Shown here: one piece after another, positions 45,437 to 52,710 of the stretch
Position numbering within the stretch: position 1 is the stretch's first letter
Layout: every line of letters begins with the position of its first letter
Origin: Blastococcus fimeti
GTDB lineage: Bacteria; Actinomycetota; Actinomycetes; Mycobacteriales; Geodermatophilaceae
DNA: 64,000 bases
Direction of reading: 5' to 3'
Assembly: GCA_900102115.1 (NCBI GenBank)
Contig: FNAW01000001.1
Span: 558,001-622,000 of the forward strand
Program-made: the position numbers and the translations under genes
Notes under the pieces: generated by a model
The model's database searches: none
What the model was told of the DNA's origin: nothing
Seen by the model: the letters and a program-made list of their open reading frames with translations, nothing else

Positions 45437-45601
45437 TCAGCGGGTCTCGCGGTGCAGCGTGTGCTTGCGCTCGCGCGGGCAGTACTTCATCAGCTCGAGC
45501 CGGTCGGGGTCGTTCCGCCGGTTCTTGCGGGTGATGTAGTTGCGGTTCTTGCAGTCCTGGCAGGCCAGGGTGATCTTCGGACGGACATCGGTGGCTGCCA
45601 T
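45437..45601 (-). CDS. rpmG: 50S ribosomal protein L33 with incomplete zinc ribbon
   Basis: L33 (bL33) is a small large-subunit protein near the E site. The 54-residue frame runs [20 protein letters not shown], then [20 protein letters not shown] and [14 protein letters not shown]. The first CxxC (CQDC) is present, but the second has become CPRE, so only three of the four zinc ligands remain. This is between the zinc-binding and zinc-free forms. It heads the hadAB-peptidase operon. Confidence 0.95.
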   Translation of the reverse strand: MAATDVRPKITLACQDCKNRNYITRKNRRNDPDRLELMKYCPRERKHTLHRETR

Positions 45602-45624
45602 GGAGTGCTCCTAGCCTTGTGGGT

Positions 45625-45646
45625 CAGGATCCGGATCCGGATCCTG
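45625..45646. promoter_or_regulatory. 22-base perfect palindrome upstream of rpmG-hadAB
   Basis: The sequence is CAGGATCC, GGATCC, GGATCCTG read in order: three GGATCC hexamers in a single perfect palindrome. It lies 24 bases upstream of the rpmG ATG, between the tRNA-Met terminator and the ribosome binding site (TAGGAG), where an operator or leader structure would sit. Confidence 0.6.
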
Positions 45647-45673
45647 CTGTCGCGCCGGCTGGGCCGACGCGAC

Positions 45674-45700
45674 GACGGACCCCGGGGTGCGGGGTCCGTC
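45674..45700 (-). terminator. Terminator downstream of tRNA-Met
   Basis: GACGGACCCC and GGGGTCCGTC form a perfect 10-base stem around a 7-base loop, starting five bases after the tRNA-Met 3' end. It separates the tRNA transcript from rpmG. Confidence 0.8.
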
Positions 45701-45705
45701 GGGAG

Positions 45706-45779
45706 TAGCGGTGACCGGACTTGAACCGGTGACACAGCGATTATGAGCCGCTTGCTCTACCAGGCTGAGCTACACCGCC
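45706..45779 (-). tRNA. tRNA-Met (anticodon CAT, elongator)
   Basis: Minus-strand sequence opens GGCGGTGTAGCTCAGCCTGG. The anticodon loop is CTCATAA, and the T arm is GGTTCAAGTCC. The acceptor stem pairs fully, with one G-T end pair, which argues for the elongator rather than the initiator form, whose first pair is mismatched. CCA is not encoded. Confidence 0.92.
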
Positions 45780-45837
45780 GGGACGACCTGCGGCCCGGTC
45801 TCGCGACTGGACCGGTAGGTCAGCTTACGTGTTCCAG

Positions 45838-45910
45838 AGCCCCTTTACGGAATCGAACCGTAGACCTTCTCCTTACCATGGAGACGCTCTGCCGACTGAG
45901 CTAAAGGGGC
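45838..45910 (-). tRNA. tRNA-Thr (anticodon GGT)
   Basis: Minus-strand sequence opens GCCCCTTTAGCTCAGTCGGC. The acceptor GCCCCTT pairs with AAGGGGC, the anticodon loop is ATGGTAA (GGT), and the T arm is GGTTCGATTCC. CCA is not encoded. It is followed by tRNA-Met 58 bases on, as in mycobacteria. Confidence 0.95.
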
Positions 45911-45978
45911 GTGCTCGAAAGCCTCGACGACTGTACCGCGTCGGTGCCGGGCTCTCGCGAGGGGGTGCCGACGGCGCG

Positions 45979-48522
45979 TCAGCCGCGGACGAACAACCGC
46001 CGGTGCGCCGCACCGGGGGCCGCCGACCGGACGCCGGTGCGCGCCAGGAGCCAGTTCTCCAGCCGGTCGTCGGGCAGCGGCCGGCTCACCAGGAAGCCCT
46101 GCAGCTTGTCGCAGCCCATCTCCGTGAGCAGATCGCGGGTCATCTCGTCCTCGACGCCCTCGGCGACCACGCGCAGCCCCAGGTTGTGGGCCAGCTCGAT
46201 GATCGACCGGGCGATGAAGGACTCCCCCTGGCTGGTCGACATGCCCAGCACGAAGGACTTGTCGATCTTGACCTCGTCGATGGGCAGCTGCCGGAGCTGG
46301 GACAGCGACGAGTAGCCGGTGCCGAAGTCGTCCATCGACAGCCGCAGGCCGAGGTCGTGCAGGTCGGCGAGCACCGTGCTGTCGCGGACCGAGTCGCTGA
46401 CCACGCTGCCCTCGGTCAGCTCCAGCGTCAGCAGCTCACCGGGCACGCCGTGCCGCTGGAGCGCGCCGCGCACGCGCGCGACCAGGTCCGGCTCGGTCAG
46501 GCAGTGCACCGAGAGGTTGACCGCGACCGACAGCGCGATGTCCTGGTCCAGCCAGCGCCGGCACCGGGCCAGCGCGAGGTCCAGGACGTGGTCGGTGACG
46601 GCGCCGATCCGGCCGATCTGCTCGGCCAGGGGGATGAAGTCGTCCGGCGAGATCGAGCCGTACCGCGGATGGGCCCAGCGCACGAGCGTCTCCACCGAGA
46701 CGATGTCCGAGGACTGGGCGTCGATGATCGGCTGGAAGACCACGCTGATCTGGCCGTCGGCCATGGCCTGCTCGATCTCGGTGCCCAGCTGCAGCCGGCG
46801 CAGGCTCTGCTGGTCGAGGACCGGGTGGTAGCTGGCCACGCCCCCGGAGTCGGACGCGGCGAGCAGGGCGACGTCGGCCCGTTGCATCAGGGTGCCCGAG
46901 TCGGTGCCGTGCACGGGCGCGGAGGCGACGCCGATGGTGAGCGTGACCTCGAGGTCCAGGCCGGCCACGCGGACCCGCGTGGCGGCCGCCTCCCTCAGGC
47001 GGCGCGCGGCGCGCTCGGTGGCGGCCAGGGAGAGCCCGGGCAGCAGGACGGCGAAGCGCTCGCCCTCCATGCGGGCGAGCAGCGCCTGCGGCGGGGCGTG
47101 CTCGCGCAGCAGACCGGCCGTGACCAGCAGCAGCTCGTCGCTGGCCGCGTGGCCGAGGGTGTCGGTGACCTCGGTGTAGTTGCCCAGCGCCGCGAGGATG
47201 AGACCGGCCCGCCCGCCGGCCGGGTCGGCGGCGAGCAGCGCATCGATCTCCGCGGCCAGCCGCTGCCGGTTGGGCAACCCGGTGAGCCGGTCGTGGTCGG
47301 CGTCGTAGCGGATCTGGGTGAGCAGCTGCTGGTGCCGGATGGCGGCGTTGACGTGGGTGAGCATCGAGTCCAGCGCCACCCGGTCGCTGTCGGCGAAGGA
47401 GACGACCGCGCTGCGCCGGTCGCAGACCTCCAGGTAACCGGGCTCACCGGCTGCGGTGGCGAGCGGCGCCGCCAGCAGCTCGGTGACGCCGCGGCGCGCG
47501 AGGCCGGCGGCCTGCTCCTCGTCGGCGTTCGCCAGGGAGATCAGCACCGGCCCGCCGGCGACGGCGACCGCGCGCCGGAAGACGTCGTCGGGATCGCCGG
47601 GGCCGTCGTACCAGACCGCGTCGTCCTCGGCGGTGACGATCAGCCTCGGGGGCTCGTCGAGGTAGGGCGGCAGCCACATCGCCACGCGCTCGGCGTTGAG
47701 CAGCTCCTGGACGGCGGCGACGATCTGGCGGGTGCCCGTCTCGTCGGGGGTGACCTGCTCGACCCGGCGGGCGAAGTCGTAGACGCGCTGGACGCTGTGG
47801 CCCCGGCGCGTGACGGCGCCGAAGTGGCGGTAGAGCAGCGCGAGGGCGACCAGCAGCGGCGCGAGCAGGAGCCATGCCCAGCCGGTCACGCCGATCAGCA
47901 GCAGCGCGGCCAGCCCGACGATGACCGCCACCGGGCCGACGAGGAAGACCGGGACCAGGAGGCTGGTCCAGAGCGAGCGCCCGGGGTACCCCTGGGTGGT
48001 GGTGATCGCGACGGCGAACAGCAGCGCACCCAGCCCGTCCGCCACGAGGACCGCGACCAGGTAGGAGATCCAGGTGGCCGGAGAGGTCAGCGCGCCCACC
48101 GGCAGCACGGAGAGCACGGCGACGGCCGCACAGACCTCGAGGACGGCCACCGCCAGGGTGGCGACGCCCTGGGGCCGGGGGAACCGCTGCACGAGCAGCA
48201 CGATCGCGACGGCGACGGCCCGCGCGATCGCCGCCCAGGCGCCACCGACCTCGACGAGCGCGACCACGATGGCCAGCTCGCTGGCCGAGAAGGAGAAGGC
48301 CTGCCGGCGGAACTCGAAGTGCAGGTGGATCGACTCGGCCGCGACCAGGGCGAGGAACACGACGACCAGCGCGGGCACGGAGACCGTGAGCGGCTGGGTC
48401 AGGAGCACGGCCAGCAGAACCGGGACGGCCAGCAGCACCCCGAGCACGGCGACGGTCGAGGGCGCGCGCAGAGCCCGTCGGGGCGTCGCTCGAACGTCCT
48501 GCTCGGGCACTCTCACCTGCAA
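45979..48522 (-). CDS. Membrane GGDEF/EAL protein, cyclase degenerate, phosphodiesterase intact
   Basis: This 847-residue cyclic-di-GMP protein has about six to eight membrane segments (residues 20-232), a GAF-like region (about 240-400), a GGDEF domain (about 405-560) and an EAL domain (about 575-825). The cyclase signature is EGERF at 486-490 instead of GGDEF, so synthesis of cyclic di-GMP is unlikely. EAL reads ETL (Glu611), and the other phosphodiesterase residues are present: Asn669, ELTEG at 701, Asp731-Asp732, Lys752, Glu788, Gln808. It probably breaks down cyclic di-GMP at the membrane. A yajQ gene lies 3.6 kb away. Confidence 0.9.
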   Translation of the reverse strand: MQVRVPEQDVRATPRRALRAPSTVAVLGVLLAVPVLLAVLLTQPLTVSVPALVVVFLALVAAESIHLHFEFRRQAFSFSASELAIVVALVEVGGAWAAIARAVAVAIVLLVQRFPRPQGVATLAVAVLEVCAAVAVLSVLPVGALTSPATWISYLVAVLVADGLGALLFAVAITTTQGYPGRSLWTSLLVPVFLVGPVAVIVGLAALLLIGVTGWAWLLLAPLLVALALLYRHFGAVTRRGHSVQRVYDFARRVEQVTPDETGTRQIVAAVQELLNAERVAMWLPPYLDEPPRLIVTAEDDAVWYDGPGDPDDVFRRAVAVAGGPVLISLANADEEQAAGLARRGVTELLAAPLATAAGEPGYLEVCDRRSAVVSFADSDRVALDSMLTHVNAAIRHQQLLTQIRYDADHDRLTGLPNRQRLAAEIDALLAADPAGGRAGLILAALGNYTEVTDTLGHAASDELLLVTAGLLREHAPPQALLARMEGERFAVLLPGLSLAATERAARRLREAAATRVRVAGLDLEVTLTIGVASAPVHGTDSGTLMQRADVALLAASDSGGVASYHPVLDQQSLRRLQLGTEIEQAMADGQISVVFQPIIDAQSSDIVSVETLVRWAHPRYGSISPDDFIPLAEQIGRIGAVTDHVLDLALARCRRWLDQDIALSVAVNLSVHCLTEPDLVARVRGALQRHGVPGELLTLELTEGSVVSDSVRDSTVLADLHDLGLRLSMDDFGTGYSSLSQLRQLPIDEVKIDKSFVLGMSTSQGESFIARSIIELAHNLGLRVVAEGVEDEMTRDLLTEMGCDKLQGFLVSRPLPDDRLENWLLARTGVRSAAPGAAHRRLFVRG

Positions 48523-48638
48523 TCCGCGGGGTGGATGGGCGCGCAGAGGCTAGCAACGGAGAGACCTCTCACACCCGCCTTCGCTCCGCGCCGCGACCCG
48601 AAAGGGTCACAGTCGCGTCGCCCACCCCCTGGAACGCC

Positions 48639-48672
48639 GCAGGGCAGCCGGTCTGTCGACCGACTGCCCTGC
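48639..48672 (-). terminator. Terminator downstream of the repeat micropeptide gene
   Basis: A 15-base stem with one G-T pair (arms GCAGGGCAGCCGGTC and GACCGACTGCCCTGC) around the loop TGTC begins 24 bases after the micropeptide stop. It isolates that gene from the GGDEF/EAL gene, which starts 117 bases further on. Confidence 0.85.
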
Positions 48673-48696
48673 AGGAAATACGTGAGGTGGGGCGGA

Positions 48697-48780
48697 TCAG
48701 GCCTCGCGGCTCCACTTGATCCCGCGGCTCCACTTGATGCCTCGGCTCCACTTGATCCCGCGCTGCGTGTTGCTGCTCAT
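48697..48780 (-). CDS. 27-residue micropeptide with three tandem RGIKWS repeats
   Basis: The peptide is MSSNTQ, then three copies of RGIKWS, then REA. AGGAGG lies four bases before the ATG, and a strong hairpin follows 24 bases after the TGA, so it has the signals of an independent gene. The 18-base units are identical except that the middle one uses CGA GGC in place of CGC GGG; both changes are silent, which suggests selection on the peptide. It has three Trp, three Lys, four Arg and one Glu, so it is strongly cationic. No signal peptide. I do not recognise a family. Possible roles (nucleic-acid or membrane binding, or a modified-peptide precursor) are guesses. Confidence 0.75.
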   Translation of the reverse strand: MSSNTQRGIKWSRGIKWSRGIKWSREA

Positions 48781-48986
48781 GACGCCTCCTGTTTGGCATG
48801 ACCAATGCGATGTGCGGCAGGACTTACGCGCGGGGGCAGAGCGTCGTTGGGTACGGACCGCGCTGGGGACATTGCTGCCCGTCACCCTTTCGAGGCAAGC
48901 ATCGAAGATCACGACAGAGTGACGATCTTGAGTGTCGTCACTCTCCGTTGACTTCGATCAACAGAACGTCAACCGAACGGGGTACA
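48781..48986 (-). promoter_or_regulatory. Micropeptide upstream region with overlapping palindromes
   Basis: The 206 bases between the large unknown gene and the micropeptide contain a perfect 10-base inverted repeat with a 9-base spacer (AGAGTGACGA at 48916-48925 and TCGTCACTCT at 48935-48944). An overlapping AAGATC/GATCTT pair lies at 48905-48910 and 48924-48929, and GTTGA/TCAAC at 48947-48962. This looks like a regulated promoter region, less GC-rich than its surroundings. I could not assign a sigma-factor class. Confidence 0.55.
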
Positions 48987-51023
48987 TCAGCCGCCGTCTG
49001 CGTCCTCGCCGTACTCGGTCCACAGCTCGTTCAGCTGCTCGTAGACCTGCTGCGCGACGTCCTGCAGCCGGTCGCCCCCGGGCACCAGCTCGAGGGCCAG
49101 GCCGATCCAGTCGGTGCCCGGGGACACCGGGGCGGTCGGCGTGCCCAGCACCGCGGCGACCTGCGCGTACGACTCCGCGGCCCCGGCGGCTCCGCCGGTC
49201 GCGCGGAGCGCCTCGCCCACCGGGAAGTGCTGCCCGTCGTCGCGCCCCGCGTCCCACGTGCCGTCCAGGTCCCTGGCGACGGCGAGCGACGCGATGGCCA
49301 CCCGGACCGGGGTGACCGAGGAGGCGGCCGCCTTGAGCAGCTCGGTGATCTGCTGCAGGTGCACGGCCCGGTCCTGCGCGGCGAACTCGTCCAGCGCGTA
49401 CCCGAGGCGCTGCCCGTACTCGCGGACGGCGGTGTACCCGGCGATCACGGCGACCGCCGGGTCCCCCGGGCCGGCGCGGCGCAGCCCCACCGCGGTCTCC
49501 GCGACGGCGCGGTCCAGCACCGCGGCGGCGGCCGGGTCCGCGCCGAGGTACCCGAGCCCCCGGAGCAAGGTCCGGTCGTCGCCCCCCGAGCCGGCGTCCC
49601 GCAGCAGAGGGCCGGTCAGCACGTCCGGTCGCGCGACCACCGCCTCGGCCAGCGCCGGCGCGATCCCGGCCGCGGTGCCCCGGTCGACGGTCCAGCCGGC
49701 CGGGTCGCCGTCGTCCCCGAGCCCGACGGCGAGCGCCCGCAGCCCCGCGCGCACGGCGACGTCCCCGGGCTCCGCGGCGGCACGCTCGACCAGGGCGGCG
49801 AACGCGGCGCCGTCGTCGTCCCAGGTGCGCTCGAGCAGGAGGGACCAGGTCGGCACCGCGCGGAGCAGGGCCGCGGCCGGCGCCGGGTCCCCGGTCGCGG
49901 CGAGCCGGACGAGCACCTCCTCGAGCGGATCGCCCGGCGACTCGGCCGGACCGGTGCGGACGTGGTCGACGATCCGTTCGGCGCCCAGGGCGCGCTCCCG
50001 CGCGACGATCTGCCGGCCCCACTCCCGGACGGTGGTCGGGGGCGGCCCGGCCGCGGGGTTCCCGCGCCCGGCGGCGAGGACGACGCCCATGCCCAGCGCC
50101 ACGAGGTCGCTGTCGAGGGTGTGGTGGTCGTCCGGGTCGACGAGCCGGCCCTCGCGCACCCGGGCCACCCCGGCGGCGTCCGCGAGCGGCACGGGCGCGC
50201 CCAGGACGCCGGCCATCACGCGGGCCAGCGCGCTGCCGGAGGACAGCGACCCCTCGCCGAGCCGGCGCAGCACGTCGCGGAAGCCCGCGGGGCCGAGGCC
50301 GATCAGCACCGCTGCCGCCACCGCGGGGTCACCCGCGTCCGGGAGCAGCTCCCGGGCGGCCCGCTCCTGGGCGACGGCGTCGCCGTCCGCGAGCAGGGCG
50401 GCCGCGAGCTCACGGGCGCGTTGCGCGAGCAGCACCTCGCGCCAGCCGGGGAGCACGTCGGCGAGGTGCCGGAGCACCGCCGCGCCGTCGCCGGCCCGGC
50501 CGGCGCCGACCGCGACCGCGCCGCACCCGGCGAGCACGGCTGCGGTGGCCGCGGCGTCCTCGGCGACCTCCTCGCGGATGGCGGCGGCGACGCGGCGGCG
50601 GGCGGCCTCCATGACCTGCAGCTCCTCGAGCGCGCCGGTGGTGTCCGCCCCCGAGACGTCCACGACCCCGCCGAGCCGCGCGGCCGCGGCCGCGAAGTCC
50701 TCCTCCTGGGCCGCCCGCTGGCGGGCGAGGCGGCCGCGCGCGTCCTCCAGCAGCTCCGCGTGCAGCGCCACGCGGGCGCCCGCGCGCACGAGCCCGTCGG
50801 CCGCCTCCCGCACCAGGGCGCCGGCCCGCAGCAGCCGGGCGGTGGCCGCGTCGGCGTCGCGGCCGGTCCACGACGGCACCGCCCCGGCGTCCGCCGTCAC
50901 CTGCTCGCCGAGCTCCCCGAGCAGGACGCCGGCCCGGTCCAGCCGCCCCGCCAGTGCCGCGACCGCGCGCGGCTCCCCCGGCGGCGGGCCGAGCGGCACC
51001 GGATCGGGCACCAGGGCGGTCAT
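48987..51023 (-). CDS. Large Ala-rich protein of unknown function, WXG-like N-terminus
   Basis: This 678-residue protein has no signal peptide and no clear membrane segment. The N-terminal 150 residues are helical with a W-x-G turn (AVPSWTGRDADAATARLLRA), the pattern of type VII secretion substrates and their large partners. The rest is a helical array with HHTLDSDLVALGMGVVLAAG and DWIGLALELVPGGDRLQDVA as recognisable landmarks. The ATG at 51023 overlaps the stop of the small upstream gene as ATGA. Coupling to an EspC-like protein suggests secretion or a toxin-like system; this is inference. Confidence 0.75.
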   Translation of the reverse strand: MTALVPDPVPLGPPPGEPRAVAALAGRLDRAGVLLGELGEQVTADAGAVPSWTGRDADAATARLLRAGALVREAADGLVRAGARVALHAELLEDARGRLARQRAAQEEDFAAAAARLGGVVDVSGADTTGALEELQVMEAARRRVAAAIREEVAEDAAATAAVLAGCGAVAVGAGRAGDGAAVLRHLADVLPGWREVLLAQRARELAAALLADGDAVAQERAARELLPDAGDPAVAAAVLIGLGPAGFRDVLRRLGEGSLSSGSALARVMAGVLGAPVPLADAAGVARVREGRLVDPDDHHTLDSDLVALGMGVVLAAGRGNPAAGPPPTTVREWGRQIVARERALGAERIVDHVRTGPAESPGDPLEEVLVRLAATGDPAPAAALLRAVPTWSLLLERTWDDDGAAFAALVERAAAEPGDVAVRAGLRALAVGLGDDGDPAGWTVDRGTAAGIAPALAEAVVARPDVLTGPLLRDAGSGGDDRTLLRGLGYLGADPAAAAVLDRAVAETAVGLRRAGPGDPAVAVIAGYTAVREYGQRLGYALDEFAAQDRAVHLQQITELLKAAASSVTPVRVAIASLAVARDLDGTWDAGRDDGQHFPVGEALRATGGAAGAAESYAQVAAVLGTPTAPVSPGTDWIGLALELVPGGDRLQDVAQQVYEQLNELWTEYGEDADGG

Positions 51024-51304
51024 CGGGCCGGCCGCTCGTCCGCGGGCGGCACGAGCGACGCGTCGAGCTCCGCCCACGAGTCGGCCACGCCGGTGACGGT
51101 CGCCCCGAGCCGGCGGAGCTCGCCGGCCAGCGCCGTCGCCACCGCGGCCTGGCACTCCAGGAACAGGGCGACCGGCGCGCGCAGCGGCCCGTCGACGTCA
51201 CCGTCGTCGGTCAGCCGGCCGCGGACATCGTCGGCGGCGTCCCCCCGCCCGGTCAGCGACCGGCCCAGGGCGCGGACCTCGTCGGCGGGCAGCTCGATGC
51301 TCAC
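51020..51304 (-). CDS. Small helical protein, EspC/WXG100-like
   Basis: This 94-residue protein begins (from the GTG at 51304) [20 protein letters not shown] and contains [20 protein letters not shown]. Size, helical-hairpin composition and the opening strand-plus-helix resemble EspC-type (DUF2580-like) partners of type VII secretion. It overlaps the large downstream gene by four bases, so the two are made together. No ESX ATPase genes lie in the window. Confidence 0.7.
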   Translation of the reverse strand: MSIELPADEVRALGRSLTGRGDAADDVRGRLTDDGDVDGPLRAPVALFLECQAAVATALAGELRRLGATVTGVADSWAELDASLVPPADERPAR

Positions 51305-51454
51305 CGGCGCAGTGTCTCCGGCCCGGCCGGCCCCCCGGGGCGTCGTCCACAGGTGGATCGGCCCAGGGGGCCGCCACCCGATCGGGTGTCCACAGTGTCC
51401 ACAGGCGCTGTCCACAGCCGGTGGACGACGGGGAAGCTGCCTACGCTGCCCGGC

Positions 51455-51886
51455 GTGCGGAACGACCGGGGCGACTCCGAACGGGGCTCGACGCTGCCGT
51501 TCGTCCTGGTCTGCTGGCTGGTCGCCGCCCTCATGGTCCTGGGCGCGATCGCCGCCTCGGACGCCTTCCTGGAGCAGCAGGAGGTGCAGGCGGTCTGCGA
51601 CGGCGCGGCGCTGGCCGCGGCGAACCGGGCCGACGAGGCCGCGATCTACGCCGGCGGGCTGGGCACGGAGCTGCCCCTGACCCGGGCGACGGCGCAGGCG
51701 GCCGTCGCCGACCAGCTCGGCGCGGGGGGCACGGCCCTGGACACGTGGACCGCCGAGACCGACGGCGCCGAGGTCACCGTGCGCTGCACGCGGTTCGTGG
51801 ACATCGCGTTCGGGTGGCTCTTCCTGGGCGGCGAGCAGCTCGAGCGCACCGCCACCGCGAGCGCGCGGGCACCGACGCTGGGCTGA
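51455..51886 (+). CDS. TadG/TadE-like membrane protein
   Basis: This 143-residue protein begins (GTG at 51455) with [20 protein letters not shown], continuing into a single hydrophobic segment ([20 protein letters not shown]) and [20 protein letters not shown]. That is the pattern of TadE/TadG-like Flp-pilus pseudopilins (a Gly-Ser before the membrane helix, then an Ala-rich helix). No other tad genes are near. It is divergent from the EspC-like pair, with about 150 bases between the starts. Confidence 0.75.
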   Translation: MRNDRGDSERGSTLPFVLVCWLVAALMVLGAIAASDAFLEQQEVQAVCDGAALAAANRADEAAIYAGGLGTELPLTRATAQAAVADQLGAGGTALDTWTAETDGAEVTVRCTRFVDIAFGWLFLGGEQLERTATASARAPTLG

Positions 51887-51900
51887 GCCCGGCGGAACGG

Positions 51901-51936
51901 CGAACGGCCCCCGACCGGAGGGTCGAGGGCCGTTCG
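51901..51936. terminator. Bidirectional terminator between the TadG-like gene and tRNA-Tyr
   Basis: A 16-base stem with one mismatch (CGAACGGCCCCCGACC and GGTCGAGGGCCGTTCG) around the loop GGAG lies 14 bases after the plus-strand gene and 10 bases after the minus-strand tRNA. Confidence 0.85.
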
Positions 51937-51946
51937 TACCGAGGCG

Positions 51947-52028
51947 TGGCGGGTGAAGGATTCGAACCTTCGAAGGCTAAGCCGACGGATTTACAGTCCG
52001 CTCCCATTGGCCACTCGGGCAACCCGCC
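51947..52028 (-). tRNA. tRNA-Tyr (anticodon GTA)
   Basis: Minus-strand sequence opens GGCGGGTTGCCCGAGTGGCC. The acceptor GGCGGGT pairs with ACCCGCC, the anticodon loop is CTGTAAA (GTA), and a long variable arm (GTCGGCTTAGCCTTC region) makes it a class II tRNA, as bacterial tRNA-Tyr is. CCA is not encoded. Confidence 0.95.
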
Positions 52029-52113
52029 GTGCGGTGGTACCGGAGCAGAATACAAGACTGTGGTCGCGGACCTCGGAGCCCCGGGCCGCCACCGTCCGAC
52101 GAGGGGAGTTCCC

Positions 52114-52605
52114 ATGGCCGACGCGTCCTTCGACGTCGTCAGCAAGGTCGACCGGCAGGAGGTCGACAACGCGCTGAACCAGGCAGCCAAGGAGCTGTCG
52201 CAGCGCTTCGACTTCCGCGGGACGAACGCCACCATCGCCTGGGCCGGCGAGGAGGGCGTGTCGCTCCAGGCCGACACCGAGGAGCGGGTCGTGGCCGCGC
52301 TCGAGGTGTTCAAGGAGAAGCTGATCAAGCGGAACATCTCGCTCAAGGTGCTCGACGCCGACGAGCCGCAGTCCTCGGGGAAGATCTACAAGATCTCCGC
52401 GCGGATCAAGCAGGGCATCGAGTCCGACGTCGCCAAGAAGATCTCCAAGCTGATCCGCGACGAGGGCCCGAAGGGCGTGCAGGCGCAGATCCAGGGCGAC
52501 CAGCTGCGGGTGAGCGGCAAGAAGCGCGACGACCTGCAGGCGGTGCAGCAGCTGCTGCGCGGCGCCGACCTCGACGTCGCCCTGCAGTTCGACAACTACC
52601 GCTGA
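52114..52605 (+). CDS. yajQ: YajQ family cyclic di-GMP/nucleotide-binding protein
   Basis: YajQ proteins have two ferredoxin-like domains; some bind cyclic di-GMP and act as effectors. The 163-residue frame begins [20 protein letters not shown] and has [33 protein letters not shown] and the C-terminal [11 protein letters not shown], all conserved. The ATG at 52114 follows GAGGGGAG. It is a single gene between tRNA-Tyr and a terminator shared with htpX. Confidence 0.96.
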   Translation: MADASFDVVSKVDRQEVDNALNQAAKELSQRFDFRGTNATIAWAGEEGVSLQADTEERVVAALEVFKEKLIKRNISLKVLDADEPQSSGKIYKISARIKQGIESDVAKKISKLIRDEGPKGVQAQIQGDQLRVSGKKRDDLQAVQQLLRGADLDVALQFDNYR

Positions 52606-52623
52606 CACCCGCGTTCGACACCG

Positions 52624-52668
52624 TGCGCTGATGCGCCGTTCCGCGGCTGGGAACGGCGCATCGGCGCA
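52624..52668. terminator. Bidirectional terminator between yajQ and htpX
   Basis: A 19-base stem with one T-G pair (arms 52624-52642, TGCGCTGATGCGCCGTTCC, and 52650-52668) encloses a 7-base loop. It lies between two converging genes. Confidence 0.9.
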
Positions 52669-52710
52669 CACCGTCGCGGCCGGACCCCGGGTGCGGGCCC
52701 CGGATCCGGG

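Noticed and set aside
48697..48780. Reading the three 18-base repeats as a CRISPR array or neutral satellite
   Set aside because: There are no spacers between the units, the units are whole codons in frame, and their differences are silent.
45829..48801. A 990-codon plus-strand frame opposite the GGDEF/EAL gene
   Set aside because: It begins inside tRNA-Thr and has only low-complexity composition. The minus strand gives a complete multi-domain protein.
48697..48912. A longer 71-codon frame that ends in the RGIKWS repeat peptide
   Set aside because: The upstream part has no ribosome binding site or family pattern and covers the palindromic region. The ATG at 48780 with AGGAGG just before it is the far better start.
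48987..51155. Start of the large unknown gene at 51155
   Set aside because: The first 44 codons would be the antisense-frame Arg-rich overlap of the small EspC-like gene. The ATG at 51023 overlaps the small gene's stop in the usual ATGA form.
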